In this document: positions 47,218 to 56,272 of the stretch, piece after piece
How the letters are laid out: each line of letters opens with the position of its first letter
Position numbering within the stretch: position 1 is the first letter of the stretch
Assembly (NCBI RefSeq): GCF_000374425.1
Contig: NZ_KB894380.1
Span: 1-57,003, forward strand
DNA length: 57,003 bases
From: Acinetobacter tjernbergiae DSM 14971 = CIP 107465
Lineage (GTDB): Bacteria; Pseudomonadota; Gammaproteobacteria; Pseudomonadales; Moraxellaceae
Direction of reading: 5' to 3'
Translations under genes and position numbers: made by a program
The notes under the pieces: generated by a model
What the model saw: only the letters and a program-made list of their open reading frames with translations
The model's database searches: none
Told to the model about the DNA's origin: nothing

Positions 47218-47359
47218 AGATTCTTAAAAGCACAATCCGAGTGATTCCAATAAACAGCAATCAATTGAACAACTTCGTAATAGTGCATTTTCGACAAAAG
47301 AAGATTTACTCCGAGCACAATCTTATGAAATCATGAATGATCAGAAGGAGCTTAACTAA
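47214..47359 (+). pseudogene. 3' relic of a second lipase foldase gene
   Basis: About 130 bp align with the end of the intact foldase gene (46112-46240). Long exact runs include ATTGAACAACTTCGTAATAG and TTTTCGACAAAAGAAGATTT. By eye roughly 85 percent of bases match. A 2-base length difference near 47230 shifts the frame, and the relic ends with a longer tail (NDQKELN, stop at 47357-47359). The divergence argues for an old paralogue rather than a fresh duplication. Confidence 0.85.
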
Positions 47360-47681
47360 CCCGAATCTCGGATAAGAAATTGACTTGAAAAATAAGAGGA
47401 CTAGAGCCATCAGTTGAGTTACCACACCAAACTTAAAGCTCTAGTCCTAATGTTCAATAGTACCGAATTATTCTGTGTAATCGATGATTTCTTTCTTAAA
47501 TTTGAAGCAACTTATTGGAAATTTCTTAAACAAAGTCGTCACTCTATAAGAATTCGACCAGCCCAATTGAGCCTCTCAGAAATCAATTTTATCGCCATTT
47601 GGTATAAGTGTTCTCATATCAACAATTTCAAAGCATTCTTTTCATGGTTGAAACAGGATAAAAATCATTTATTTGAAAGCT
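47359..47681 (+). mobile_element. 5' fragment of an IS982-family element
   Basis: The segment begins ACCCGAATCTCGGATAAG, like IS982-family terminal repeats, right at the foldase relic stop codon. Its ORF from about 47451 reads TELFCVIDDFFLKFEATYWK, LSLSEINFIAIWYKCSHINN and FKAFFSWLKQDKNHLF, the N-terminus of an IS982-type transposase. It breaks off at 47680, where the degenerate terminal repeat of the CRISPR array begins. No right end and no DDE residues remain. Confidence 0.75.
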
Positions 47682-50600
47682 TATACGGCAGTGAACAACC
47701 ATTGATCTCATACCCGATTTCCTAATGTTTTCTAAGCTGCCTATACGGCAGTGAACTTTGTAATGTTTTTGGAACTGTTACTCCTACTTTTCTAAGCTGC
47801 CTATACGGCAGTGAACTTTGGTTATGGCAGAAGCCTGGTGCGCCTGCATTTCTAAGCTGCCTATACGGCAGTGAACCATGTAATCTAAAGTTGGCTGAAC
47901 CATTGATTTTTCTAAGCTGCCTATACGGCAGTGAACACATAGAACAAATAAGAGCCAATGCTCCACACTTTCTAAGCTGCCTATACGGCAGTGAACTCGC
48001 AGGCTTCCAAAGATCAGGAGCAATCTGATTTCTAAGCTGCCTATACGGCAGTGAACGTATCAACATCAAAAGGCTTTGTTGGATTATATTTCTAAGCTGC
48101 CTATACGGCAGTGAACAAAGTGCGTCAAGCTGTTCAGATTTTTGCAGCTTTCTAAGCTGCCTATACGGCAGTGAACATGGATTACAATATTTTTGTCTAC
48201 CGCCTTCTTTTCTAAGCTGCCTATACGGCAGTGAACCAACCATGTGAAAAGAATATGTACAAGTTTGATTTCTAAGCTGCCTATACGGCAGTGAACTAAA
48301 AGACCATTGAAAAGTTATCATCATGCGCTTTCTAAGCTGCCTAGTCCAGTTTTCTAAGCTGCCTATACGGCAGTGAACCAGCAAATGCTGTGCGTGAGCA
48401 AAAAGTCATGTTTCTAAGCTGCCTATACGGCAGTGAACATTTTGGAATATTGACTTGGACTTGCGTATTATTTCTAAGCTGCCTATACGGCAGTGAACGA
48501 AATGACACTGTGAGAGGTGGTTTGGCGCAATTTCTAAGCTGCCTATACGGCAGTGAACCGCGGGCTTTGTCAGGACCTTGTTGATTGCTCTTTCTAAGCT
48601 GCCTATACGGCAGTGAACAACAAGGTGCAGCTTCGGCAACTGGTTACAAATTTCTAAGCTGCCTATACGGCAGTGAACAAATTGATAGTGCCGTGGGGCG
48701 TCAAGGTGCTTTTCTAAGCTGCCTATACGGCAGTGAACACAACCAAGTCTATGATTCTCAATATCTGGATTTTCTAAGCTGCCTATACGGCAGTGAACGG
48801 TTATTTAGAACGCTACGAACCGTTCGAATTTTTCTAAGCTGCCTATATACGGCAGTGAACGTGATATTCATCATTGCTCATGTCAGAAATTATTTCTAAG
48901 CTGCCTATACGGCAGTGAACCGAAAATTTGGCTTGAATTGGTCGTTTCCTAATTTCTAAGCTGCCTATACGGCAGTGAACAGCTAAAGCTGAAATCAATA
49001 GTTATTTTGTAGGTTTCTAAGCTGCCTATACGGCAGTGAACACAGATTCAACTTGTTTCGGTTGCTCTAATGCTTTCTAAGCTGCCTATACGGCAGTGAA
49101 CATTATCAATGAATTAATCTTTTTATTCTATAATTTCTAAGCTGCCTATACGGCAGTGAACGAATTATTCAGCCAAGCTTTAAACTTTGAATTTTTCTAA
49201 GCTGCCTATACGGCAGTGAACAATTTCAACGAAAAGACTAAAAAGCTATCTAATTTCTAAGCTGCCTATACGGCAGTGAACCTAGGTCAGGCACGGTTCA
49301 CAAGGATTTCTAATTTCTAAGCTGCCTATACGGCAGTGAACTCAAGTACAATATTGCCTAGTGATTTCATAGATTTCTAAGCTGCCTATACGGCAGTGAA
49401 CAAGTTATTTACACTTAGGAACTAATCAAAGTGTTTCTAAGCTGCCTATACGGCAGTGAACATACTGATTGACACTAATAGACTAGTGTGCTATTTCTAA
49501 GCTGCCTATACGGCAGTGAACTGTTTTGGACTCACCTTAAAAACTCACTGAATTTTCTAAGCTGCCTATACGGCAGTGAACAGAAATAAATAATTTAGAA
49601 TTGTGCTTGACATATTTCTAAGCTGCCTATACGGCAGTGAACCAACTGGTTACTACGGTGCAGCTTCGGCAACTTTCTAAGCTGCCTATACGGCAGTGAA
49701 CAAATTACATAACTTTTTACCTACCAATGCTGTTTTCTAAGCTGCCTATACGGCAGTGAACTGGACAGAATAGAAGTATTAAATGCCCTACAATTTCTAA
49801 GCTGCCTATACGGCAGTGAACAAGATTCAAATTACTTGATCGTAACAAAAGATTTTCTAAGCTGCCTATACGGCAGTGAACTTTACAAAGGAAAGTGCTT
49901 TACAAAGTAAAGTTTTCTAAGCTGCCTATACGGCAGTGAACCAAGAGAGACGCAGAAGCACAAACCAGCAAGCTTTCTAAGCTGCCTATACGGCAGTGAA
50001 CTTTGTCAAACGACACTAACAAAGACTCAAGATTTTCTAAGCTGCCTATACGGCAGTGAACCTTCAGGTGGTGAATACATGGTTGACTCAGATTTTCTAA
50101 GCTGCCTATACGGCAGTGAACAAACACCAAATGGGAAATTACGCCATCTCGCATTTCTAAGCTGCCTATACGGCAGTGAACTAAGACGAACAACCTGACC
50201 AATTGACTGTTCATTTCTAAGCTGCCTATACGGCAGTGAACATTGAATGCCTGCCTCTGCTAATAGTTGATTCTTTCTAAGCTGCCTATACGGCAGTGAA
50301 CGTTGCTGCCATTCGCTTTACGCATACCAAGCTTTTCTAAGCTGCCTATACGGCAGTGAACAACCAATGAAACTTAAAACGACAGAAGTAAATTTTCTAA
50401 GCTGCCTATACGGCAGTGAACTTACAGACTTTGCTGGCAACACATGAATCATTTTTCTAAGCTGCCTATACGGCAGTGAACGCAAGGTTTAAAAGGGCTT
50501 GGCGGACTAATATTTTCTAAGCTGCCTATACGGCAGTGAACCGCGAAACATCGCTTTAATGTACATCATCAAATTTCTAAGCTGCCTATACGGCAGTGAA

Positions 50601-53062
50601 CGTCTGCACGGCGGGAATGCAGGAGCGCCAGCATTTCTAAGCTGCCTATACGGCAGTGAACCATCCCTTTGGGCAGCAGTGAATAAGGTTGATTTTCTAA
50701 GCTGCCTATACGGCAGTGAACAAGAAGTCGGCTTTGATGCTGCTCAGGCAGTATTTCTAAGCTGCCTATACGGCAGTGAACTCTATGAGGGATTAACCAT
50801 AAAAGCCGTTCAGTTTCTAAGCTGCCTATACGGCAGTGAACGTGTTAGCCCTTTAGACTGCTGACCGCCGTTATTTCTAAGCTGCCTATACGGCAGTGAA
50901 CGTTATGACAACAGTGTAATCCAATTGACAACATTTCTAAGCTGCCTATACGGCAGTGAACAAAACGTATAACAGAGACAGGATTGTTAATTTTTTCTAA
51001 GCTGCCTATACGGCAGTGAACATTTCCATGTAAACGTGTGGCTAGATGAGCGGTTTCTAAGCTGCCTATACGGCAGTGAACGTCGATGTATCTGCGGGTA
51101 CTGCTGTTATTGCTTTCTAAGCTGCCTATACGGCAGTGAACCTGGTAAAATAAACTGCTGCCCATTCATCATTTTTCTAAGCTGCCTATACGGCAGTGAA
51201 CCCTATAAGTTGGCAGAACTTTTTAACTTTATGTTTCTAAGCTGCCTATACGGCAGTGAACGTATGGTTTTGCAGCCTGTCACGGATCTCCTTTTTCTAA
51301 GCTGCCTATACGGCAGTGAACAAGATGACTTTGAATATTTGTATTTGTACAAATTTCTAAGCTGCCTATACGGCAGTGAACTAAGTATAAAATTTAAAAC
51401 TGTGAACCCACCTTTTCTAAGCTGCCTATACGGCAGTGAACCATAGCCGTCTTTCACATCAACGATTTGCAAATTTCTAAGCTGCCTATACGGCAGTGAA
51501 CACAAGGTGGCGTGAATGTCATCTCTACACCAATTTCTAAGCTGCCTATACGGCAGTGAACCTTCAACGTCCCCTGAAAATTCGATAAGTGATTTTCTAA
51601 GCTGCCTATACGGCAGTGAACATGTCGTGTGAGATTATTTGAGCGTCTTACAGTTTCTAAGCTGCCTATACGGCAGTGAACCGCAGAATGACCGTTTTCT
51701 AGCTTTGCGGCATATTTCTAAGCTGCCTATACGGCAGTGAACCAGAACGCGGTAAACATTCACCGCCTTTTCCTTTTCTAAGCTGCCTATACGGCAGTGA
51801 ACACCGTTCCAAGAATCAGAGCAATGACTATTCATTTCTAAGCTGCCTATACGGCAGTGAACAATGAAGAAAGCGAAGAACCCATGCTGCGTGATTTCTA
51901 AGCTGCCTATACGGCAGTGAACCGTTTAGTGAAGATCCAAGCTTTGAGCCTGACTTTCTAAGCTGCCTATACGGCAGTGAACAATATTTGCCATATACAC
52001 AATGCGATGATGATTTTCTAAGCTGCCTATACGGCAGTGAACTTAAGCCGCTGATTGCTGCAAACATATCCACTTTTCTAAGCTGCCTATACGGCAGTGA
52101 ACAGAAAGCGTATTACTCTTGTGAAAAGGTTTGGTTTCTAAGCTGCCTATACGGCAGTGAACTTCTACAACTTTAAACTCAAAGTCAGCTTGTATTTCTA
52201 AGCTGCCTATACGGCAGTGAACGCTGCAATTGAAAGCGCCCCTTTGCTTGAATTTTTCTAAGCTGCCTATACGGCAGTGAACGGCAGTGTTATTTGTAGC
52301 ATAGCGATCTACTCTTTCTAAGCTGCCTATACGGCAGTGAACTTCTTGTCCATCGCAGTCTGTGAAAGCGTATTTTTCTAAGCTGCCTATACGGCAGTGA
52401 ACCAACAAAGTCATCTTTATTGAATCGCCCCACATTTCTAAGCTGCCTATACGGCAGTGAACAAGAAGTAACCAACCCACCACGATCGTTCTTATTTCTA
52501 AGCTGCCTATACGGCAGTGAACCGCGTCTTAAAGTACTTGGTATTTGTGGCAGTTTTCTAAGCTGCCTATACGGCAGTGAACGTGGTGCCGCAATACTTG
52601 GCGCTTGAATATTGTTTCTAAGCTGCCTATACGGCAGTGAACTCATTAAGCCGAATGGCGCAATCGTTTTGTTTTTTCTAAGCTGCCTATACGGCAGTGA
52701 ACTCTAATAATTAAAGGGTGGTAGATTTCATCATTTTCTAAGCTGCCTATACGGCAGTGAACATTTTAAAGCCAAGTTTGTCGCACCTTATGCATTTCTA
52801 AGCTGCCTATACGGCAGTGAACCCCGAAGGAGGTTTATTCACATTATGCATGTATTTCTAAGCTGCCTATACGGCAGTGAACATTTTAAAGCCAAGTTTG
52901 TCGCACCTTATGCATTTCTAAGCTGCCTATACGGCAGTGAACCTACCATCCGTCCACCTACGTCCACCTAAATATTTCTAAGCTGCCTATACGGCAGTGA
53001 ACTGACCGCCGCGACACTTAGCGGGTTCGGACTATTTCTAAGCTGCCTATACGGCAGTGAAC
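47669..53062 (-). CRISPR. Type I-F CRISPR array, about 89 full repeats
   Basis: Repeats are 28 bp. On the minus strand they start GTTCACTGCCGTATAGGCAG and end CTTAGAAA, the Acinetobacter type I-F repeat, which fixes transcription on the minus strand with the newest spacers at 53062. By position I count 89 full repeats (47729 to 53035 as left coordinates), a truncated one at 48329-48343 and a degenerate terminal one at 47669-47696. About 88-89 spacers result, nearly all 32 bp (period 60). Spacers at 48981, 49582 and 51682 are 33 bp, and 49643 is 31 bp. All full repeats look identical except the one at 48831-48860. No cas gene lies in the window. ORFs through the array arise from the 60-bp period and are not genes. 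Confidence 0.98.
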
Positions 53063-53214
53063 AGTAAAATAGAGTCAATAATACAAGCTAAAACATAGGT
53101 TTATCAAGAAACTTGAGTAAATACCCAAAGTTTTTGACCAAGTGGTAACTTATTGATTTTATTAAGCTGTTAATGAGTGTATAAAATATTGGGGTAAAAA
53201 AAGGGGATTGTCAA
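53063..53214 (-). promoter_or_regulatory. CRISPR leader with IHF site and promoter
   Basis: AT-rich sequence next to the newest repeat. On the minus strand, AATCAATAAGTTA (53146-53158) fits the IHF consensus WATCAANNNNTTR at every fixed position, 84 bp from the first repeat. Further out, TTGACA (53209-53214) with AATATT 18 bp away (53185-53190) looks like the array promoter. IHF is known to be needed for spacer integration in I-F systems. Function here is inferred. Confidence 0.75.
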
Positions 53215-53305
53215 AGCTAAATCAACTTAAATAATAGAATTTCCTTTCCTAATCACATCCACATCCATAAAATCTAATACTGTTAAAACAATTTAGAGAA
53301 CCAAT

Positions 53306-54079
53306 GTGTCAAATCATTCAGAAAACGAATTTGAACTAAGTAATGAGGAAATGCATCTCTATAGTCGTCAGATTTTATTAGATGGTTGGGACATAGATGC
53401 ACAAGAACGATTAAAACTTGCGAATGTTTTAATTATTGGTGCAGGGGGAATAGGTTGTACGAGTGGCGAGCTACTCGCGCGAGCTGGTGTGGGTAAAATT
53501 ACAATTATTGATGCGGACACGATTGAAATAAGTAATCTGCAAAGACAAATTGCGTTTACTGGGAATGATCTTGGGCGATATAAGGCTGAAATATTAGCCA
53601 AACATTTACAAGAGATTAACCCTCATATACATGTTAGTTATCAAAATAGTCGTTTTGACGAGACCAATGCTGATGATTTAGTACAGCATCAAGATGTTGT
53701 TTTAGATGGCTGTGATAATTTTACAACACGCTATTTAGTCAATATGGTCTGTAAAAAATATCAAGTCCCTTTGATCAGTGCATCAGCAATTGGCTTTGAA
53801 GGACAGTTATTCATGGCTGATTCAGATTCTGCATGTTACGAATGTCTATTTCCTAAGGAAGAGCATGCAAACGAAGGGTTACGATGTGCTGAGTCTGGTG
53901 TACTTGCAACCACACCTGTTATTATGGCGTCATTACAAGCACATCACACATTACTATTCTTAGGGCTAGGTTCAACGCCACTTAAACAAAAACTCTTAGT
54001 TTGGAATGGTTTAAATCTGTCTCAGCGTATTCTCCAATTTGAAAAAGATGCAAATTGTCCAGTTTGTCAGGCAACTTAA
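53306..54079 (+). CDS. MoeB/ThiF/HesA-family adenylyltransferase
   Basis: E1-like enzyme that adenylates the C-terminus of a ubiquitin-like sulfur carrier, 257 residues with GTG start. The nucleotide-binding motif is IIGAGGIGCTSGELLARAGV, with the arginine in NLQRQIAF. The zinc site is made by CYECLFP and CPVC. Length and features fit MoeB (molybdopterin) or ThiF (thiamine), and no sulfur carrier gene lies beside it to decide. The nearby ATG at 53304 is out of frame. It is divergent from the CRISPR leader, 92 bp from its -35 element. Confidence 0.87.
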   Translation: MSNHSENEFELSNEEMHLYSRQILLDGWDIDAQERLKLANVLIIGAGGIGCTSGELLARAGVGKITIIDADTIEISNLQRQIAFTGNDLGRYKAEILAKHLQEINPHIHVSYQNSRFDETNADDLVQHQDVVLDGCDNFTTRYLVNMVCKKYQVPLISASAIGFEGQLFMADSDSACYECLFPKEEHANEGLRCAESGVLATTPVIMASLQAHHTLLFLGLGSTPLKQKLLVWNGLNLSQRILQFEKDANCPVCQAT

Positions 54080-54136
54080 TCGGTAAAATGAACAAAATTT
54101 GCTACACTACTGCCATCTGTGAGGCAATGAAAGATT

Positions 54137-55435
54137 ATGAAAAGAAATATTTTATTCGATGGATTACGTTCTGTTGCACGTATTGGTGAAACAGTTATTG
54201 TTGCAGCACAAGCGGGTGTAAAATATGCAACTGAGAAACCAAGTAATGCAAAACTAATGCGTGAGACATTTGAGTCATTGGGTTCTACTTATATTAAATT
54301 AGGGCAATTCATCGCGAGTACGCCGTCTTTATTTCCACGTGAATATGTTCAAGAATTCCAAGGCTGTTTGGATCAAACACCGAGTTTACCATTTAGCTAT
54401 ATTCAGCAGGTTTTGGCTGATGAGTTTGAAGGTAAAAATCTCAATGAAATTTTTAGTTTTATTGATGAAAAACCACTAGGCTCGGCTTCAATTGCACAAG
54501 TACATGCTGCTCGATTGGTGACTGGCGAAGATGTGGTGTTAAAAGTACAGAAGCCTGGTGTTGAAACTATTTTATATACCGACTTAAATGTGGTGCATTG
54601 GGCAACCAAACTTTTAGAAAAAGCCGTTCCGAAAATTAAATTTGCATCACTTTCTGATATTGTGGATGAGATCAAAACACGTATGGTACGTGAGGTTGAT
54701 TTTATTGAAGAAGCACAGAATTTGGATGATTTTATTCAATATTTGAATGTTTCTGGCAATCAGGCAGCAACTGCACCAAAAGTTTATCACCAATTTTCGA
54801 CACGCCGTGTGTTGACCATGCAACGTTTGTACGGTGTGTCATTAACTGACTTTGATGTTGTTAAAAAATATGCCAAAGATCCAACACAAGTTCTCATTAC
54901 TGCAATGAACACTTGGTTTGGTAGTCTCATGTTATGTAAGAGTTTCCATGCTGATTTACACGCTGGAAATCTGATGTTACTTGAAGATGGTCGTATTGGT
55001 TTTATTGATTTCGGGATTGTCGGGCAATTGAATCCTGAAGTTTGGACAGCATGTATGGCATTTATGGATGCATTACAGCATACCAATTACACTGCAATGG
55101 CTGAGAACATGCTCAAGATGGGGATGACCCATCAGAAAATTGATACACAAGTGCTTGCTGATGATTTGGAGCGTTTGTTTAGTGGGGTTTTATTGGCAGA
55201 TCCTCAAGAAATTCTGAGTTCTAATCCTGCTGATCTCAATGATATCATGATGGATATGATTGGCGTGGGTGAACGTCATGGCATTAAATTCCCACGTGAC
55301 TTCGCATTATTATTTAAGCAAATGTTATATTTTGATCGTTTCATGCGTGTTCTTGCACCATATACTGATATTTATGCTGACCAACGTTTGAAAATGGTTC
55401 ACAATATTGAACCTGCTTCATTCTTAAAGCATTAA
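54137..55435 (+). CDS. ABC1/AarF/UbiB-family atypical kinase
   Basis: Protein of 432 residues with the ABC1 signatures: KxGQ in STYIKLGQFIAS, PLGSASIAQVHAA (the alanine/serine-rich loop), VLKVQKPG with the lysine, FHADLHAGNLML and IDFGIVG. The family supports ubiquinone biosynthesis or other isoprenoid-lipid processes. This protein is shorter than true UbiB (about 540) and lacks its C-terminal membrane helices, so it may be a paralogue. It starts 57 bp after the MoeB-like gene on the same strand. Confidence 0.88.
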   Translation: MKRNILFDGLRSVARIGETVIVAAQAGVKYATEKPSNAKLMRETFESLGSTYIKLGQFIASTPSLFPREYVQEFQGCLDQTPSLPFSYIQQVLADEFEGKNLNEIFSFIDEKPLGSASIAQVHAARLVTGEDVVLKVQKPGVETILYTDLNVVHWATKLLEKAVPKIKFASLSDIVDEIKTRMVREVDFIEEAQNLDDFIQYLNVSGNQAATAPKVYHQFSTRRVLTMQRLYGVSLTDFDVVKKYAKDPTQVLITAMNTWFGSLMLCKSFHADLHAGNLMLLEDGRIGFIDFGIVGQLNPEVWTACMAFMDALQHTNYTAMAENMLKMGMTHQKIDTQVLADDLERLFSGVLLADPQEILSSNPADLNDIMMDMIGVGERHGIKFPRDFALLFKQMLYFDRFMRVLAPYTDIYADQRLKMVHNIEPASFLKH

Positions 55436-55461
55436 TTTATTTATTGGTATATTAGGTCATT

Positions 55462-55842
55462 ATGGATGCCATCATTATTGAAGGGTTAAAAGTTGATACG
55501 GTAATTGGTTGTTTCAACTGGGAACGCCAAATTATTCAACCTTTAATGCTAGATCTTACCATTCATAATGATCTGACACAGGCTGCAAATTCAGATGAGT
55601 TAGATGATACGCTCAACTATGCGCAAATCTGCGAAATTGCAGCCCAAGTCATTCAAGTAGCACAACCGAAATTGATTGAACATGCTGCCCAACTCGTTCT
55701 TGAGAGTCTATTTACCACTTTTCTTTCAATTGAGTCGATTAGTATCACGATTCGAAAACCAGCCATCATTGCACAAGCTAATGCAGTAGGAATTCGCCTT
55801 GAACGCAACAGAAACAATTTTTGCGCTCGCACTGGCGAGTAA
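55462..55842 (+). CDS. folB: Dihydroneopterin aldolase
   Basis: Folate-pathway enzyme releasing glycolaldehyde from dihydroneopterin, 126 residues. The family start IIIEGLKVDTVIGCFNWE has the conserved glutamate region, DTLNYAQICEIA follows near 50, and the C-terminal substrate lysine is in ISITIRKPAII. It overlaps the downstream folK-like gene by 44 bp in another frame, which implies coupled expression of consecutive pathway steps. Confidence 0.93.
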   Translation: MDAIIIEGLKVDTVIGCFNWERQIIQPLMLDLTIHNDLTQAANSDELDDTLNYAQICEIAAQVIQVAQPKLIEHAAQLVLESLFTTFLSIESISITIRKPAIIAQANAVGIRLERNRNNFCARTGE

Positions 55843-56233
55843 TACTCAGCAGCAACAAAATTTTACGTTTGCTTATGCACAAATTTTAGCTTTAGGGACA
55901 GTGGAGTTTTCACAAATTTATCAAATTCCATGTCGAGATGGGATTGGTGCTGATTATTGGAATTCTGCATGTTTGTTAAGAAGCCATCATACTGTTGATG
56001 AGGTTTTTGCAATATTAAAACAGTTGGAACAGCAGTCGGGGCGTATTCGCCCATCACATCATATTAGTTTAGATATTGATGTGATTGCTTGGGGAGCCTC
56101 TTTAGAGCATATGCAATTTAATCCAAAAAAGTTACCATTGGCTTTGGATGTAAAAATTCCTTTATATGATGTTTGGCAGCAACCTGATTTAAATGATGAT
56201 CAAAGCACTCAGTATCCTGTCATTACAATGTAA
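55799..56233 (+). CDS. folK: HPPK (FolK)-like pyrophosphokinase, divergent
   Basis: Expected to transfer pyrophosphate to 6-hydroxymethyl-dihydropterin, the step after FolB. It has 144 residues with a TTG start inside folB. The pattern is recognisable: ALASN for the LGSN start, then YQIPCRDGIGADYWNSACLL, and SLDIDVIAWG for the usual TLDLDIxxxG. Yet RPSHHIS replaces the usual RWGPRTLD run and the protein is shorter than typical (about 160). It may be a reduced second copy. Activity is uncertain. Confidence 0.75.
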   Translation: MNATETIFALALASNTQQQQNFTFAYAQILALGTVEFSQIYQIPCRDGIGADYWNSACLLRSHHTVDEVFAILKQLEQQSGRIRPSHHISLDIDVIAWGASLEHMQFNPKKLPLALDVKIPLYDVWQQPDLNDDQSTQYPVITM

Positions 56234-56272
56234 TGTATTTATAAGTAATACAAGAATAATAGGAAGAATTTT

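Noticed and set aside
47722..48384. Long open frames across the array on both strands, with repeated SLPYRQLR, VHCRIGSLE or FLSCLYGSE peptides
   Set aside because: The 28+32 bp period is a multiple of three, so each repeat is translated identically and stops are avoided by chance. These are CRISPR artefacts, not repeat proteins.
47669..53062. Self-targeting of genes in this window by the array
   Set aside because: No spacer was recognised as matching a gene in the window by eye. A full alignment could not be run, so this stays unproven rather than excluded.
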